Below, in pieces: positions 54,402 through 63,783 of a stretch of 64,000 bases of DNA. Each line of letters opens with the position of its first letter. Within the stretch, counting starts at the first letter, position 1. Source of the DNA: Zeimonas sp046347945 (GTDB lineage Bacteria > Pseudomonadota > Gammaproteobacteria > Burkholderiales > Burkholderiaceae_E); contig JAXMFB010000008.1 in NCBI GenBank assembly GCA_046347945.1, positions 1-64,000 on the forward strand. Direction: 5' to 3'. A model generated the notes under the pieces. It saw only the letters and a program-made list of their open reading frames with translations. It did not search any database and was not told the DNA's origin. The translations under genes and the position numbers were made by a program.

Positions 54402-57290
54402 ATGAAAATCGAAGACCTGCTCGCCGCCCTGCCCGAACAGGAAGTCACCATCGACGTCCTGCGCGAGAAATATGCCAAGGGTGACGAGTGCACCGCGCGC
54501 GACATCCGGGCGCGCGTGGCGCGCGCGCTGGCTTCGGTCGAACCGGCCGAGCGCCAGCAGCACTGGCAGGGCGAATTCCTCTGGGCAATGGAGAACGGCT
54601 TCGTGCCGGCAGGCCGCATCAACTCGGCCGCCGGCACCGACATCCGCGCGACGCTGATCAACTGCTTCGTGCAGCCGATCGGCGACGCCGTCTGGGGCCA
54701 CGACGAGCACGGCACGCCGGGCATCTATGCAGCGCTGCAGGAGGCGGCCGAGACGATGCGCCGCGGCGGCGGCGTCGGCTACGACTTCTCGTCGATCAGG
54801 CCACGCGGCGCGCTCGTCAAGGGCACGCTGTCGCGCGCCTCGGGGCCGGTGTCCTACATGCGCGTGTTCGACAAGTCGTGCGAGACGCTCGAGTCGGCGG
54901 GCTCGCGGCGCGGCGCGCAGATGGGCGTCATGCGGGTCGACCACCCGGACGTCGAGGAGTTCATCAACGCCAAGAACGACGGCTCGCTGTCGAACTTCAA
55001 CATGTCGGTCGCGGTGACCGACGCGTTCATGCGCGCCGTCGAGGCCGACGGCATGTTCGACCTGGTTCACTCGGTGCGGCCCTTCGACGACACCGGCCAC
55101 GGCCAGCGCGTCGACGGCGCCTGGATCTACACGACGGTCAGGGCGCGCGACCTCTGGAACCAGATCATGCAGTCGACGTACGATCACGCCGAGCCGGGCG
55201 TGATCTTCATCGACCGCGTCAACCGGGACAACAACCTGTCGTACTGCGAGACCATCGCCGCCAGCAACCCCTGCGGCGAGCAGTTCCTGCCTCCGTACGG
55301 CTGCTGCGACCTCGGCAGCATGAACCTCACCCGGTTCATCGCCGACCCGTTCGGCGACGCGCCGTCGTTCGACTACGAGCGCTTCCGCCGGGCGGTCGCC
55401 ATCTCGGTGCGCGCGCTCGACAACGTGCTCGACCTCACGTTGTGGCCGCTGCAGGCACAGGAGCGCGAGGCGCAGTCGAAGCGACGGATCGGGCTGGGGT
55501 TCACCGGGCTGGGCAACGCGCTCACGATGATGAAGCTGCGCTACGACAGCGAAGCCGGCCGCGCGTTCGCCGCCAGCATCGCCCAGATGATGCGCGATGC
55601 CGCCTACGACGCGTCGGTCGCGCTCGCGCAGGAGCGCGGCGCGTTCCCGCTGTTCGACGCCGACGCCTACCTGGCCGAGCCGCACGCGGCGTCGCGACTG
55701 CCCGCCGAGCTGCGCCAGCGCATCCGCGAGCACGGCATCCGCAACTCGCACCTGCTGTCGATCGCTCCCACCGGCACCATCTCGATCGCGTTTGCCGGCA
55801 ACGCGTCGGGCGGCATCGAGCCGGCGTTCTCCTGGACCTACACCCGTCGCAAGCGCATGCCCGACGGCAGCAAGCACGAGTACGAGGTCGAGGACTTCGC
55901 CTATCGGCTCTGGCGCCACCTCGGCCGCGACGTCAACGCGTTGCCCGATTATTTCGTGTCGGCGATGCAGATCAGCGCGCTCGACCACATGCGGATGAGC
56001 GCGACGGTGCAGCCGTTCATCGACTCGGCCATCAGCAAGACGGTCAACGTCGCCGAAGACTACCCGTACGACGAGTTCAAGTCGCTGTACCTCGAGGCGT
56101 GGCGGGCCGGACTGAAGGGCATCACCACGTATCGACCCAACTCGGTCATCGGCTCGGTGCTGAGCGTGCCGAGCGCGACCGCCGCCGCGCAGCAACCGCA
56201 GGACCTGCACTACGAGCCCGATCGGCGGCTGCGCCTCGAGCGCATTCCGCAGCCGGCGCTGTCCTCGCTGCGCTGGCCCAGCCGGCCGAAGCTGGCGACG
56301 GGCAACATGGCCTACTCGTACATGGTCGAGCCGGTCGACCGGCCGACGTCGTTCTGCATCTTCATCGGCCAGACCGAAGAGTCGTTCACGCGTGCGGACG
56401 GCAGCCAGGGCCTGCGCAGCGTGCCCTTCGAGACCTGGGTGAACGGCAACGAGCAGCCGCGCGGCCTCGGCGCGATCGCCAAGGCGCTGTCGATGGACAT
56501 GCGTTCGAACGACCGCGGGTGGCTCAAGCTCAAGCTCGACGCGCTCGCGCGCACGCGCGACGAGCAGCCGCTGCAGATGCCGTTCCCGCCGGCCGGCGAG
56601 ATCCGCTGGACACCCGGAATCGTCGCCGGCTTCGCCGAGATCGTCCGGCACCGTTGCGAGGAACTCGGCATGTTCGAGGCGCTCGACGCGCAACCCACGC
56701 CGATGCTCGACGCAATGATGTTCCGCAAGGAGCCCAAGTCCGGTCCGCTGGGCACGCTGTCCTGGACCGCCGACATCAGCAACGCCGCGACCGGCGACGA
56801 CTTCGTGCTCGGCCTGAAGGAACTGCAACTGCCCGACGGCACCCGGCGGCCCTACTCCATCTGGCTGTCCGGCGACTATCCACGCGTACTCGACGGCCTG
56901 TGCAAGCTGCTGTCGCTCGACATGCACGTCATCGACGTCAACTGGATCGGCCTGAAGCTGCGCAAGCTGCTCAATTTCGGCGAACTCAACGGATCGTTCT
57001 GGGCGCCGGTGCCCGGCGAGAACCGCCAGCAGATCTGGCCGAGCACGGTCGCCTACGTGGCCGCCCTGATCCTGCATCGCTTCAAGGTGCTCGGCCTGCT
57101 CGACAGCGAGGGGCACGCGATCGGCGGTGCCGGCGCGCTCGCGCTGCCCGGAGCCGAGCCCGCCGCCGCGAGCACCGCGGCGCCGCTGATCGCCGGCCAG
57201 CCCTGCCCGTCCTGCGGCGCGCACGCGTACATCAAGCGCGACGGCTGCATGTTCTGCACCGCGTGCGGCCATCAGGGGGAATGCGGTTAG
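54402..57290 (+). CDS. nrdJ: adenosylcobalamin-dependent (class II) ribonucleotide reductase
   Basis: A 962-residue enzyme that makes dNTP precursors using vitamin B12, with no need for oxygen. Features include Cys88 (INCF), GGGVGYDFSSIRPRGA, the Cys291 region NPCGEQFLPPYGCCDLGSMNL, SIAPTGTISIAF and a C-terminal zinc-ribbon-like CPSC...CTAC. The length and motif order match NrdJ. It supports DNA synthesis at low oxygen, consistent with the FNR box upstream. I see no cobalamin riboswitch in the 160-bp leader, so regulation is probably transcriptional. Confidence 0.95.
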   Translation: MKIEDLLAALPEQEVTIDVLREKYAKGDECTARDIRARVARALASVEPAERQQHWQGEFLWAMENGFVPAGRINSAAGTDIRATLINCFVQPIGDAVWGHDEHGTPGIYAALQEAAETMRRGGGVGYDFSSIRPRGALVKGTLSRASGPVSYMRVFDKSCETLESAGSRRGAQMGVMRVDHPDVEEFINAKNDGSLSNFNMSVAVTDAFMRAVEADGMFDLVHSVRPFDDTGHGQRVDGAWIYTTVRARDLWNQIMQSTYDHAEPGVIFIDRVNRDNNLSYCETIAASNPCGEQFLPPYGCCDLGSMNLTRFIADPFGDAPSFDYERFRRAVAISVRALDNVLDLTLWPLQAQEREAQSKRRIGLGFTGLGNALTMMKLRYDSEAGRAFAASIAQMMRDAAYDASVALAQERGAFPLFDADAYLAEPHAASRLPAELRQRIREHGIRNSHLLSIAPTGTISIAFAGNASGGIEPAFSWTYTRRKRMPDGSKHEYEVEDFAYRLWRHLGRDVNALPDYFVSAMQISALDHMRMSATVQPFIDSAISKTVNVAEDYPYDEFKSLYLEAWRAGLKGITTYRPNSVIGSVLSVPSATAAAQQPQDLHYEPDRRLRLERIPQPALSSLRWPSRPKLATGNMAYSYMVEPVDRPTSFCIFIGQTEESFTRADGSQGLRSVPFETWVNGNEQPRGLGAIAKALSMDMRSNDRGWLKLKLDALARTRDEQPLQMPFPPAGEIRWTPGIVAGFAEIVRHRCEELGMFEALDAQPTPMLDAMMFRKEPKSGPLGTLSWTADISNAATGDDFVLGLKELQLPDGTRRPYSIWLSGDYPRVLDGLCKLLSLDMHVIDVNWIGLKLRKLLNFGELNGSFWAPVPGENRQQIWPSTVAYVAALILHRFKVLGLLDSEGHAIGGAGALALPGAEPAAASTAAPLIAGQPCPSCGAHAYIKRDGCMFCTACGHQGECG

Positions 57291-57379
57291 GCTCGCACGA
57301 TGCCGCGCTACAATCGCCCCGAAGCAGTGCAGGCAGCACGCAGCGAACCCCGGCGGCCGGCCGGCAGCCTTCGACCCGC

Positions 57380-58099
57380 ATGGCAGATCGAGTACTGGTC
57401 GTCGACGACGAAGAAGAGATCCGTGATCTCCTCGCCAACTACCTGAGCGGCTTCGGCTTCGAGGTCGCGGCCGTGGCCGACGGCCCCTCGATGCGCGCCG
57501 AGGTGGGGCGAGAGCGGCCGGATATCGTGTTGCTCGACCTCGGCCTGCCCGGCGAGGACGGCCTGAGCCTCGCGCGCGAGCTGCGCGCGCAGCCGCGGCC
57601 CCCGGGCATCATCATCGTCACCGGTCGCGGCCAGCCGGTCGATCGCATCGTCGGCCTGGAACTCGGTGCCGACGACTACGTCGCCAAGCCCTTCGACCTG
57701 CGCGAACTCGCCGCCCGCGTGCGCAGCGTGCTGCGCCGGACCAAGGTCGAGAGCCCGCCCGCCGAGCCCGCGGCCGCACGCGACCGCTACGATTTCGCGG
57801 GCTGGCGCATCGACCTGTCCTCGCGTTCGCTGATGCGCTCCGACGGCGCGGTCGTGCCGCTCACGACCGGCGAATTCGACCTGCTCAGCACCTTCGTGCG
57901 CAACCCCAATCGCGCACTGTCTCGCGACCAGCTGATGGCGCTGATGCATCACCGCGAAGCGGGTCCCTTCGACCGCGCGATCGACGTGCAGGTAGGTCGG
58001 CTGCGGCGCAAGATCGAACGAGATCCCGCCGAGCCGGAACTGATCAAGTCGGTGCGCGGCGTCGGCTACCTGTTCGCCGCGCGCGTGTCGCCCGAATGA
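57380..58099 (+). CDS. response regulator, OmpR/PhoB family
   Basis: A 239-residue two-domain regulator. The receiver domain starts VLVVDDEEEIRDLL, with phosphorylatable Asp53 (LLDLGLPGEDG) and the KPFDLRELAARVRS loop. The C-terminal winged helix (about 135-235) has LTTGEFDLLSTFV and SVRGVGYLF. It pairs with the downstream hybrid kinase, whose ATG overlaps its stop (ATGA). A -10-like TACAAT occurs at 57309-57314. Confidence 0.92.
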   Translation: MADRVLVVDDEEEIRDLLANYLSGFGFEVAAVADGPSMRAEVGRERPDIVLLDLGLPGEDGLSLARELRAQPRPPGIIIVTGRGQPVDRIVGLELGADDYVAKPFDLRELAARVRSVLRRTKVESPPAEPAAARDRYDFAGWRIDLSSRSLMRSDGAVVPLTTGEFDLLSTFVRNPNRALSRDQLMALMHHREAGPFDRAIDVQVGRLRRKIERDPAEPELIKSVRGVGYLFAARVSPE

Positions 58100-60213
58100 G
58101 CCGGCGTCCGGAGCGGCCCGAACCCGGCGCTTCCGACGCGCGGGGCGCATCGATCGGCGACGCGTACCCCTGGCTCTACGAGCAGATCTTCTACACCGCT
58201 TCGGACGCGCTGATCGTCGTCGACAGCGACGGGACGATCCGGCTCGCGAACCAGCAGAGCGAGCGCCTGTTCGGGCACCCCGGCACTGCGCTCGTCGGCC
58301 GCCCGATCGAGGAGCTGATCCCGCACAGGTTCCGCGAAGGCCATCGACGCCATCGCAGCCTGTACGCCGAGCGGCCCGAATCCCGCCCGATGGGCATGAA
58401 CCTGGCGCTGTGGGCGCAACACGCCGACGGCCGCGAATTCCCGGTCGAGATCAGCCTGAGCCCGTTCCGGCTCGGCAACGCGACGCTGATCTGCGCCAAC
58501 ATCCGCGACGTGAGCGATGTCGCGCGCGTCCAGGACCTCCTGGCGCGCGCCCGGCAGTCGAACGCGGTGGCCGACTTCGGGCGGCTCGCGCTCGCCAGCA
58601 AGGACACCGGCCGGATCCAGCGCGAGGCCTGCGACCTCGTCGCCCGGCTTCTCGGCGCCGACTTCGCGCTGGTGGCGCAGTGCGCCAGCGCCGGTCCCCA
58701 ACTCGTCGTCGGCGCCAGCCACGGCCTGGACGCAGCGGGACTCTCCGCCACGCTCGGGCGACTGTCCGGCTACTGCCGTGCCGGCGCCGAGCCGATCGTC
58801 CAGCCGCTGGCCGTCGACGACATCGGTCAGCCGGGCGCGCAAGACCCGGGAAGCGGCACCGACGCGGTGCCGCGCAGCGCGCTGCTGGCCGCGATCCCCG
58901 GTGACGATCGCACGCTCGGGCTGCTGCTGGCCGGCACCCGGCGCGCGCGCAGCTTCACCCGCGACGACGCGAACTTCCTCCAGGCGCTGGCCAACACGAT
59001 CGGGGCGGCGATGCAGCGATCCCGCACCGAGGAGCAGTTGTTCCAGTCGCAGCGCCTGGAAGCGCTCGGCCAGCTCACCGGAGGGGTGGCTCACGACTTC
59101 AACAACCTGCTCACCGTCGTCTCGGGCAACCTGCAGATGCTCGAGGAGCGCGTCGCCTCCGACGCGCTCTCGGCCAACCTGGTGAAGGCCGCGCTGCGCG
59201 CGACCGGCCGCGGAGCCGACCTGACGCGCAAGCTGCTTGCCTTCGCCCGCCGGCAGACGCTGCAGCCTCGCGCGATCGATGTGCGGCAGCTCCTGGTGTC
59301 GCTGGCCGACATCCTCACGCGCACGCTGGGCGCCAACATCGACGTGCGTTCGGTCGTCGACGAGGGGCTGCCCCCGGTGAAGGCCGACCCGGGCATGCTC
59401 GATACTGCGCTGCTCAACCTCGCCGTCAACGCGCGCGACGCCATGCCCCGCGGCGGGACGCTGACGCTCGCCGCGTCGCTGGCCAGCGTCGACGCCGGCC
59501 CCGGTGCGCGCGCCGACGGACTCGCCCCCGGCCGATACCTGCTGATCTCGGTCGCCGATACCGGTACCGGGATGACTCCCGAAGTGCTCGCGCACGCCTT
59601 CGAGCCGTTCTTCACGACGAAGGACGGCGGCAAGGGCAGCGGACTCGGGCTGAGCCTCGTCTACGGCTTCGCCAAGCAGTCGGGCGGCCACGTCCATGCG
59701 GCAAGCGCGCCCGGCCTCGGCGCCACGATCAGCCTTTACCTGCCGGTCGACGAGGCCGAGGCGCTGCCACCGGCCGCCTTCGGCGTCGACCCCGGCTATC
59801 GCGGCGGCAGCGAGACCGTGCTGGTGGTCGAAGACGACGAGGAAGTTCGCGAGGTCGCGACGGCGTTCCTTCGCAGGCTGGGCTATCGGGTGGTCGAAGC
59901 GTCCGACGCGCCCGGCGCGCTGGCGCAGCTCGAGCGCAACCCCGGCATCGACCTGCTGTTCAGCGACATCGTCCTGCGCGGCGACATCAGCGGGCCCGCG
60001 TTGGCGCGCGAGGCGCTGGCGCGCTGGCCGCAGCTGCGCGTCGCTTTCGCATCGGGCTACGCGCGCGATGCCCTGCCCTGGGGCGAGGAACTCGGGCGGA
60101 AGGTGGAACTGCTGTCGAAGCCCTACCGGATCGACCAACTGGCACGCATGCTGCGTCGAGCGCTCGACGGCACCAACGACGACCCCGACTCCGCAGCAGC
60201 GGACGACGAATGA
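58096..60213 (+). CDS. hybrid sensor histidine kinase (PAS, GAF, HisKA, HATPase, REC)
   Basis: A 705-residue kinase. The N-terminal PAS domain (about 25-140) contains ALIVVDSDGTIRLAN. A GAF-like region spans about 160-310. HisKA has the phosphoaccepting His333 in GGVAHDFNNLLT. The HATPase N and G boxes are LNLAVNARDAMPRGG and SVADTGTGMTP...GKGSGLGLSLVYGF. A C-terminal receiver domain (about 575-700) has Asp624 in LLFSDIVL. There is no transmembrane segment, so it senses a cytoplasmic signal. It overlaps the response regulator gene. The next gene encodes an FNR-family regulator. Confidence 0.92.
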   Translation: MSRRPERPEPGASDARGASIGDAYPWLYEQIFYTASDALIVVDSDGTIRLANQQSERLFGHPGTALVGRPIEELIPHRFREGHRRHRSLYAERPESRPMGMNLALWAQHADGREFPVEISLSPFRLGNATLICANIRDVSDVARVQDLLARARQSNAVADFGRLALASKDTGRIQREACDLVARLLGADFALVAQCASAGPQLVVGASHGLDAAGLSATLGRLSGYCRAGAEPIVQPLAVDDIGQPGAQDPGSGTDAVPRSALLAAIPGDDRTLGLLLAGTRRARSFTRDDANFLQALANTIGAAMQRSRTEEQLFQSQRLEALGQLTGGVAHDFNNLLTVVSGNLQMLEERVASDALSANLVKAALRATGRGADLTRKLLAFARRQTLQPRAIDVRQLLVSLADILTRTLGANIDVRSVVDEGLPPVKADPGMLDTALLNLAVNARDAMPRGGTLTLAASLASVDAGPGARADGLAPGRYLLISVADTGTGMTPEVLAHAFEPFFTTKDGGKGSGLGLSLVYGFAKQSGGHVHAASAPGLGATISLYLPVDEAEALPPAAFGVDPGYRGGSETVLVVEDDEEVREVATAFLRRLGYRVVEASDAPGALAQLERNPGIDLLFSDIVLRGDISGPALAREALARWPQLRVAFASGYARDALPWGEELGRKVELLSKPYRIDQLARMLRRALDGTNDDPDSAAADDE

Positions 60214-60256
60214 CCGATGCGGCGCGCCCGTGCGGGCGCGCCGTCTGCGCCTTGGG

Positions 60257-61006
60257 CTAGGCCGCCTCGCGCTCGCGCCGCGCGTCGCCGCGGCCGATGA
60301 CGGCACGCAGGGCCGGCATCGACACGATCTCGACCTCGCGGTTGCGCACGCCGATCAGCCCTTCGACCTGGAAGCGCGACAGGATCCGGCTGACCGTCTC
60401 GAGTTTCAGGCCCAGCAGGCTGCCGATCTCTTCGCGGGTCATGCGCAGCAGGAACCTGTGGGCCGAGAACCCCCGGGCGCACAGCCGCTGCGAAAGGTTG
60501 ATCAGGAACGCCGCCAGCCGTTCCTCGGCACGCATCGAGCCGAGCAGCAGCATCAGCGAACGCTCGCGCTGGATCTCGCCCGCGAGCATGCGGAACAGCT
60601 CGCGCTGCAGCGCGGGCTCCCGGCAGGCCAGCGCGTCGAGTTCCTCGAACGGGATCTCGACCACCTCGCTGTCCTCGAGCGCGACGGCGTCGCCGGCATA
60701 GCTCTCGGAGCCGATGCCGTCGAGTCCCAGCACCTCGCCGCCCATATGGAAGCCGGTGACCTGCTCCCGACCATCTTCGGTGAGCAATACCGACTTGAAC
60801 GAGCCGGCACGGATACCGTACAGGGCATGAAACGAGGCGCCGAGCCGATACAGGTACTCACCGCGACGAACCCGCCGACGCGTGCCTCCGGCGCGTGCCA
60901 GCAGCACCTCCATGTCGCTCGGCGCCAAGGTGGCGGCCCGGGCCGTGGCGCCGACGCCGGGCATGGCCGAACGAAGCTGGATCGCGGGGGCAACGGTGGT
61001 CTGCAT
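60257..61006 (-). CDS. Crp/Fnr family regulator with FNR helix but no Fe-S cysteines
   Basis: A 249-residue CRP-fold regulator with a cyclic-nucleotide-type barrel (about 40-150) and a C-terminal HTH. The recognition helix ETVSRILSRFQ and preceding MTREEIGSLLGL match FNR, so the target should be TTGAT-N4-ATCAA. However, the N-terminal Cys cluster of FNR is absent (ATARAATLAPSDM where FNR has CSISQLCIPFTLNEHE), and the Cys122 position is Val in EVVEIPFEEL. It cannot bind a [4Fe-4S] cluster in the FNR manner. It may be constitutive, haem- or NO-responsive, or partner-controlled. Confidence 0.85.
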   Translation of the reverse strand: MQTTVAPAIQLRSAMPGVGATARAATLAPSDMEVLLARAGGTRRRVRRGEYLYRLGASFHALYGIRAGSFKSVLLTEDGREQVTGFHMGGEVLGLDGIGSESYAGDAVALEDSEVVEIPFEELDALACREPALQRELFRMLAGEIQRERSLMLLLGSMRAEERLAAFLINLSQRLCARGFSAHRFLLRMTREEIGSLLGLKLETVSRILSRFQVEGLIGVRNREVEIVSMPALRAVIGRGDARREREAA

Positions 61007-61161
61007 CTTTGAACTCCGGGCTGGCGAAACTGATCGGTGCGGTTCGGGGTTTTCCCGTATGCCGACGAATGTATCCGCCCGGCGACCCGGGCGGATGGCT
61101 CGGTCGAAACGACCGGTAACGGTTTGTAACGACTGGTCGCGCTGCTGCCATAATCGTCAGC

Positions 61162-62496
61162 ATGGACGCCGAGCAGCTTCTCGCCACCCGGTTCGGAGAA
61201 CTGATCGAACTGGGCCTGCTCGAGGCGTTCGCCGCGAGCGGCGCCATCGGCCTGCTGATCGGCCTCGAGCGCGAACGCCACCCGGCATCGAGCGCCGGAC
61301 TGCGCACCTTCGCGCTGACGGCGCTGTTCGGGACCGCGTCGGCGCTCCTGGGCGAACTGGGCGGCACCCCATGGCCCACTGCGATCGGGCTGCTGCTGGT
61401 CGGCGCCATGGCGGTCGCCGCGCAGCGTCGCAACGCCGATCCCGCGGGCGACCCGGGCACCACGACCACGATCGCGATCCTGCTCTGCTTCATCCTCGGC
61501 ACGATGGTCTGGCACGGGCTCGTGACGATCGCCGCGTCGCTGGCCGTCGTGACGACGACGCTGCTGTACCTCAAGCCCGAACTGAAGGGCCTGAGCGCGC
61601 GAATCACGCGGCGCGACATGCTCTCGATCCTGCAATTCGGCGCGCTCAGCCTGGTGGTGCTTCCCGCGCTTCCGGACCGCGGCTACGGGCCGCACGGCGC
61701 GCTCAATCCGCACCAGATCTGGCTGATGGTGGTGCTGATCTCCGGCGTGAGCCTGGCCGGCTACGTGGCGCTTCGGCTGGTCGGCGCACGCCACGGGCTG
61801 CTGCTCGTCGGCTCGATGGGGGGCCTGGTCTCGTCGACGGCGACCACGGCGACCTTCGCCCGGCGGGCGCGCGTCGACCCTGCCGAGGCCGGCGCCTCGG
61901 CAATCGTCATCCTGCTCGCGGGGAGCGTGGTGTTCGTGCGCGTCGCGCTGGTCTGCGCCGTCGTCGCCCCGGCGTTGCTGCCGCAGCTCGCGCCGGCGCT
62001 GACGGCCGGATGTGCGCCGATGCTCGTTGCGGGCCTCGCGAACCTGCGCCGGCTTCCGGGCGCGGCCAACCCGGCCCAGCCGGCCGCGCCGCAGGTCGGC
62101 AACCCGGCGGAATTGAGTACTGCGGTGACCTTCGGCGCGTTCTACGCGCTGGTGTTGCTGCTGGCCGCGGAGCTCACTCAGCGCCTGGGCGAAACCGGCC
62201 TGTACGGCGTGGCGCTGGTCTCGGGGCTGACGGACGTCGACGCCCTGACGCTGAGCAGTCTTCGACTGTTCGGCGTCGCCGGGGTCTCGGCGCAGCAGGC
62301 GGTGGTTGCGATCGCACTGGCGCTCGTCGCCAACATCGGCTTCAAGTTCGCGATGGCGGGCTGGATCGGCGGAAGCGCGCTCGCCCGGCGCAGCGCGCTC
62401 GGCTTCCTGGCGAGTGCGGCGGCGCTGCTCGTCGCCGCCGGACTGGCGTTCATTCCGGCCGCCAGCGCTGCCGCGGCGGTTGCGCTCCGTCAATGA
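61162..62496 (+). CDS. MgtC/SapB and DUF4010 family membrane protein
   Basis: A 444-residue polytopic membrane protein. The N-terminal MgtC-type region (about 20-150) includes GAIGLLIGLERERHP and GLRTFALTALFGTASALLG. The C-terminal half (about 180-440) is a DUF4010 domain with GLVSSTATTATFARRA and GLTDVDALTLSSLRL. There are about 11-12 predicted helices. MgtC-type proteins affect magnesium and acid stress responses, but the function of this fused form is unknown. It is divergent from the FNR-like regulator gene. Confidence 0.85.
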   Translation: MDAEQLLATRFGELIELGLLEAFAASGAIGLLIGLERERHPASSAGLRTFALTALFGTASALLGELGGTPWPTAIGLLLVGAMAVAAQRRNADPAGDPGTTTTIAILLCFILGTMVWHGLVTIAASLAVVTTTLLYLKPELKGLSARITRRDMLSILQFGALSLVVLPALPDRGYGPHGALNPHQIWLMVVLISGVSLAGYVALRLVGARHGLLLVGSMGGLVSSTATTATFARRARVDPAEAGASAIVILLAGSVVFVRVALVCAVVAPALLPQLAPALTAGCAPMLVAGLANLRRLPGAANPAQPAAPQVGNPAELSTAVTFGAFYALVLLLAAELTQRLGETGLYGVALVSGLTDVDALTLSSLRLFGVAGVSAQQAVVAIALALVANIGFKFAMAGWIGGSALARRSALGFLASAAALLVAAGLAFIPAASAAAAVALRQ

Positions 62497-62521
62497 CGTC
62501 AGGCGAGCCAGCCCCTACAAT
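62493..62521 (+). promoter_or_regulatory. promoter of the UspA gene
   Basis: ATGACG (62493-62498), 17 nt, then TACAAT (62516-62521). The predicted start is about 25-30 bp before the uspA ATG. Confidence 0.4.
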
Positions 62522-62554
62522 GAATCAGTTCCATCAACCGGGAAGGAGATCCGC

Positions 62555-62998
62555 ATGTACAAGCACCTGCTGGTTCCGACCGACGGCTCGAAGCTGTCGA
62601 ACGACGCCGTCGAGCGGGCGATCCAGTTCGGCAAGGAGACCGGGGCGCGCGTGACCGCGCTGCACGTGATGCCGGAATACATTCCCCCCGCGTTCGCCGA
62701 GTTCCCGGCCGCGGGGCAGGCTTCCTTCGCCGAATTCATGAAAGCCACCGAGGAGACGGCCAAGACGATCCTCGACGCGGCCGCGCAGGCGGCGAAGACC
62801 GCCGGCGTGCAGTGCGAGACGGTATCGGTGCGACACACGCAACCGTACCGCGCGATCATCGACGTCGCGCGAGAGAAAGGCTGCGACCTCATCTTCATGT
62901 CCTCGCACGGCCGCCGCGGCCTGAGCGCCCTGGTGCTCGGCAGCGAAACCAACAAGGTGCTCACGCATTCGAGCATTCCCGTGCTCGTGTTCCGTTGA
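62555..62998 (+). CDS. universal stress protein (UspA family)
   Basis: A 147-residue single UspA domain beginning HLLVPTDGSKLSNDA with the ATP-binding tail SSHGRRGLSALVLGSETNKVLTHS, noted by position 111-134. It has the G-2X-G-9X-G(S/T) pattern of ATP-binding members. The ATG follows GGAAGGAG. It belongs to the stress gene set at the right end of the window. Confidence 0.93.
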   Translation: MYKHLLVPTDGSKLSNDAVERAIQFGKETGARVTALHVMPEYIPPAFAEFPAAGQASFAEFMKATEETAKTILDAAAQAAKTAGVQCETVSVRHTQPYRAIIDVAREKGCDLIFMSSHGRRGLSALVLGSETNKVLTHSSIPVLVFR

Positions 62999-63038
62999 GC
63001 CGACCATGAATCCATCCCCCGATACGGAGAATCCGACC

Positions 63039-63356
63039 ATGGAAGCGGGCGCAAGGGTCGAAGCGGCACGCGAAAAGCTGGCTCACGAGATGCGCAACCT
63101 CGTCAGCGACGCCGAGGACATGCTGCGGGCGGCCTCGAAGCAGGGTGGCGAGCAGCTCGGAGCCGCGCGCGAGCGACTCGAGCGCAGCGTCAACATCGCG
63201 AAATCCGAGCTGGCGAACGTCGAGCACGCGGTGATCGAGCGCGCGCGGCGCACCGCCCGCCAGACCGACGAGTACGTCCGCGACAATCCCTGGACGGCGG
63301 TCGGCGTCGGAGCCGGGGTCGGCCTGCTGCTCGGCCTGCTGCTCGGCCGGCGCTGA
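63039..63356 (+). CDS. DUF883 family (ElaB/YqjD-like) protein
   Basis: A 105-residue protein: an N-terminal amphipathic coiled coil (VEAAREKLAHEMRNLVSDAEDMLRAA) and a C-terminal helix with GVGAGVGLLLGLLLGRR anchoring it to the membrane. This is the ElaB/YqjD pattern of stationary-phase, ribosome-associated inner-membrane proteins. I chose the ATG at 63039 because GGAG lies 9 nt upstream; the ATG at 63006 is an alternative that adds 11 residues. It is followed by yqjE- and yqjK-like genes. Confidence 0.85.
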   Translation: MEAGARVEAAREKLAHEMRNLVSDAEDMLRAASKQGGEQLGAARERLERSVNIAKSELANVEHAVIERARRTARQTDEYVRDNPWTAVGVGAGVGLLLGLLLGRR

Positions 63357-63386
63357 ACGCCCGCGCGCGTCGGGCCCGGCACGCCG

Positions 63387-63770
63387 ATGAGCCACTCCGC
63401 AGAGGCCGAGGGGGCCGGGCTGCTCGCGCGCGTTCGCTCGCTGGTCGGGGGCCTGCTCGAGATCCTCGAGACGCGGCTCGAGCTGGTCGGGGCCGACATC
63501 GAGCTGCAGGCGGAGCGACTGCGGCGGATCGCGATCCTGCTTCTGGCGGGATTGCTGTTCCTCGCGCTCGCCCTGGTGTTCGGCTCGGTGCTGGTGATCG
63601 CCGCGTTCTGGGATACCCACCGGCTGGCGGCGATCGCCGCGGTCGGCGCGGTTCACCTCGCAGCCGGGATCGGGTGCCTGCTCTGGCTGCGGCGCCTCGT
63701 GCGCGCCGGCCCGCGCCCGTTCGACGCGACGATCGCCGAATTGCGGCAGGACATCGCGCGGCTGCGCTGA
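63387..63770 (+). CDS. phage-holin superfamily membrane protein (YqjE-like)
   Basis: A 127-residue protein with an amphipathic N-terminal helix (LLARVRSLVGGLLEILETRLELV) and two transmembrane helices (about 47-70 and 78-98). This is the YqjE/Phage_holin_3_6 pattern. Family members sit next to yqjD/elaB homologues, as here. The function is not known. Confidence 0.85.
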   Translation: MSHSAEAEGAGLLARVRSLVGGLLEILETRLELVGADIELQAERLRRIAILLLAGLLFLALALVFGSVLVIAAFWDTHRLAAIAAVGAVHLAAGIGCLLWLRRLVRAGPRPFDATIAELRQDIARLR

Positions 63771-63783
63771 TCGCGAGGCTGCC

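Noticed and set aside
54488..58099. A long open frame of about 1200 codons on the plus strand across nrdJ and the response regulator
   Set aside because: Only the end, from ATG 57380, is the response regulator. The rest is a shadow of nrdJ in another frame.
62521..62540. An FNR box before uspA (ATCAG-TTCC-ATCAA)
   Set aside because: Only the right half matches; the left half has two of five matches.
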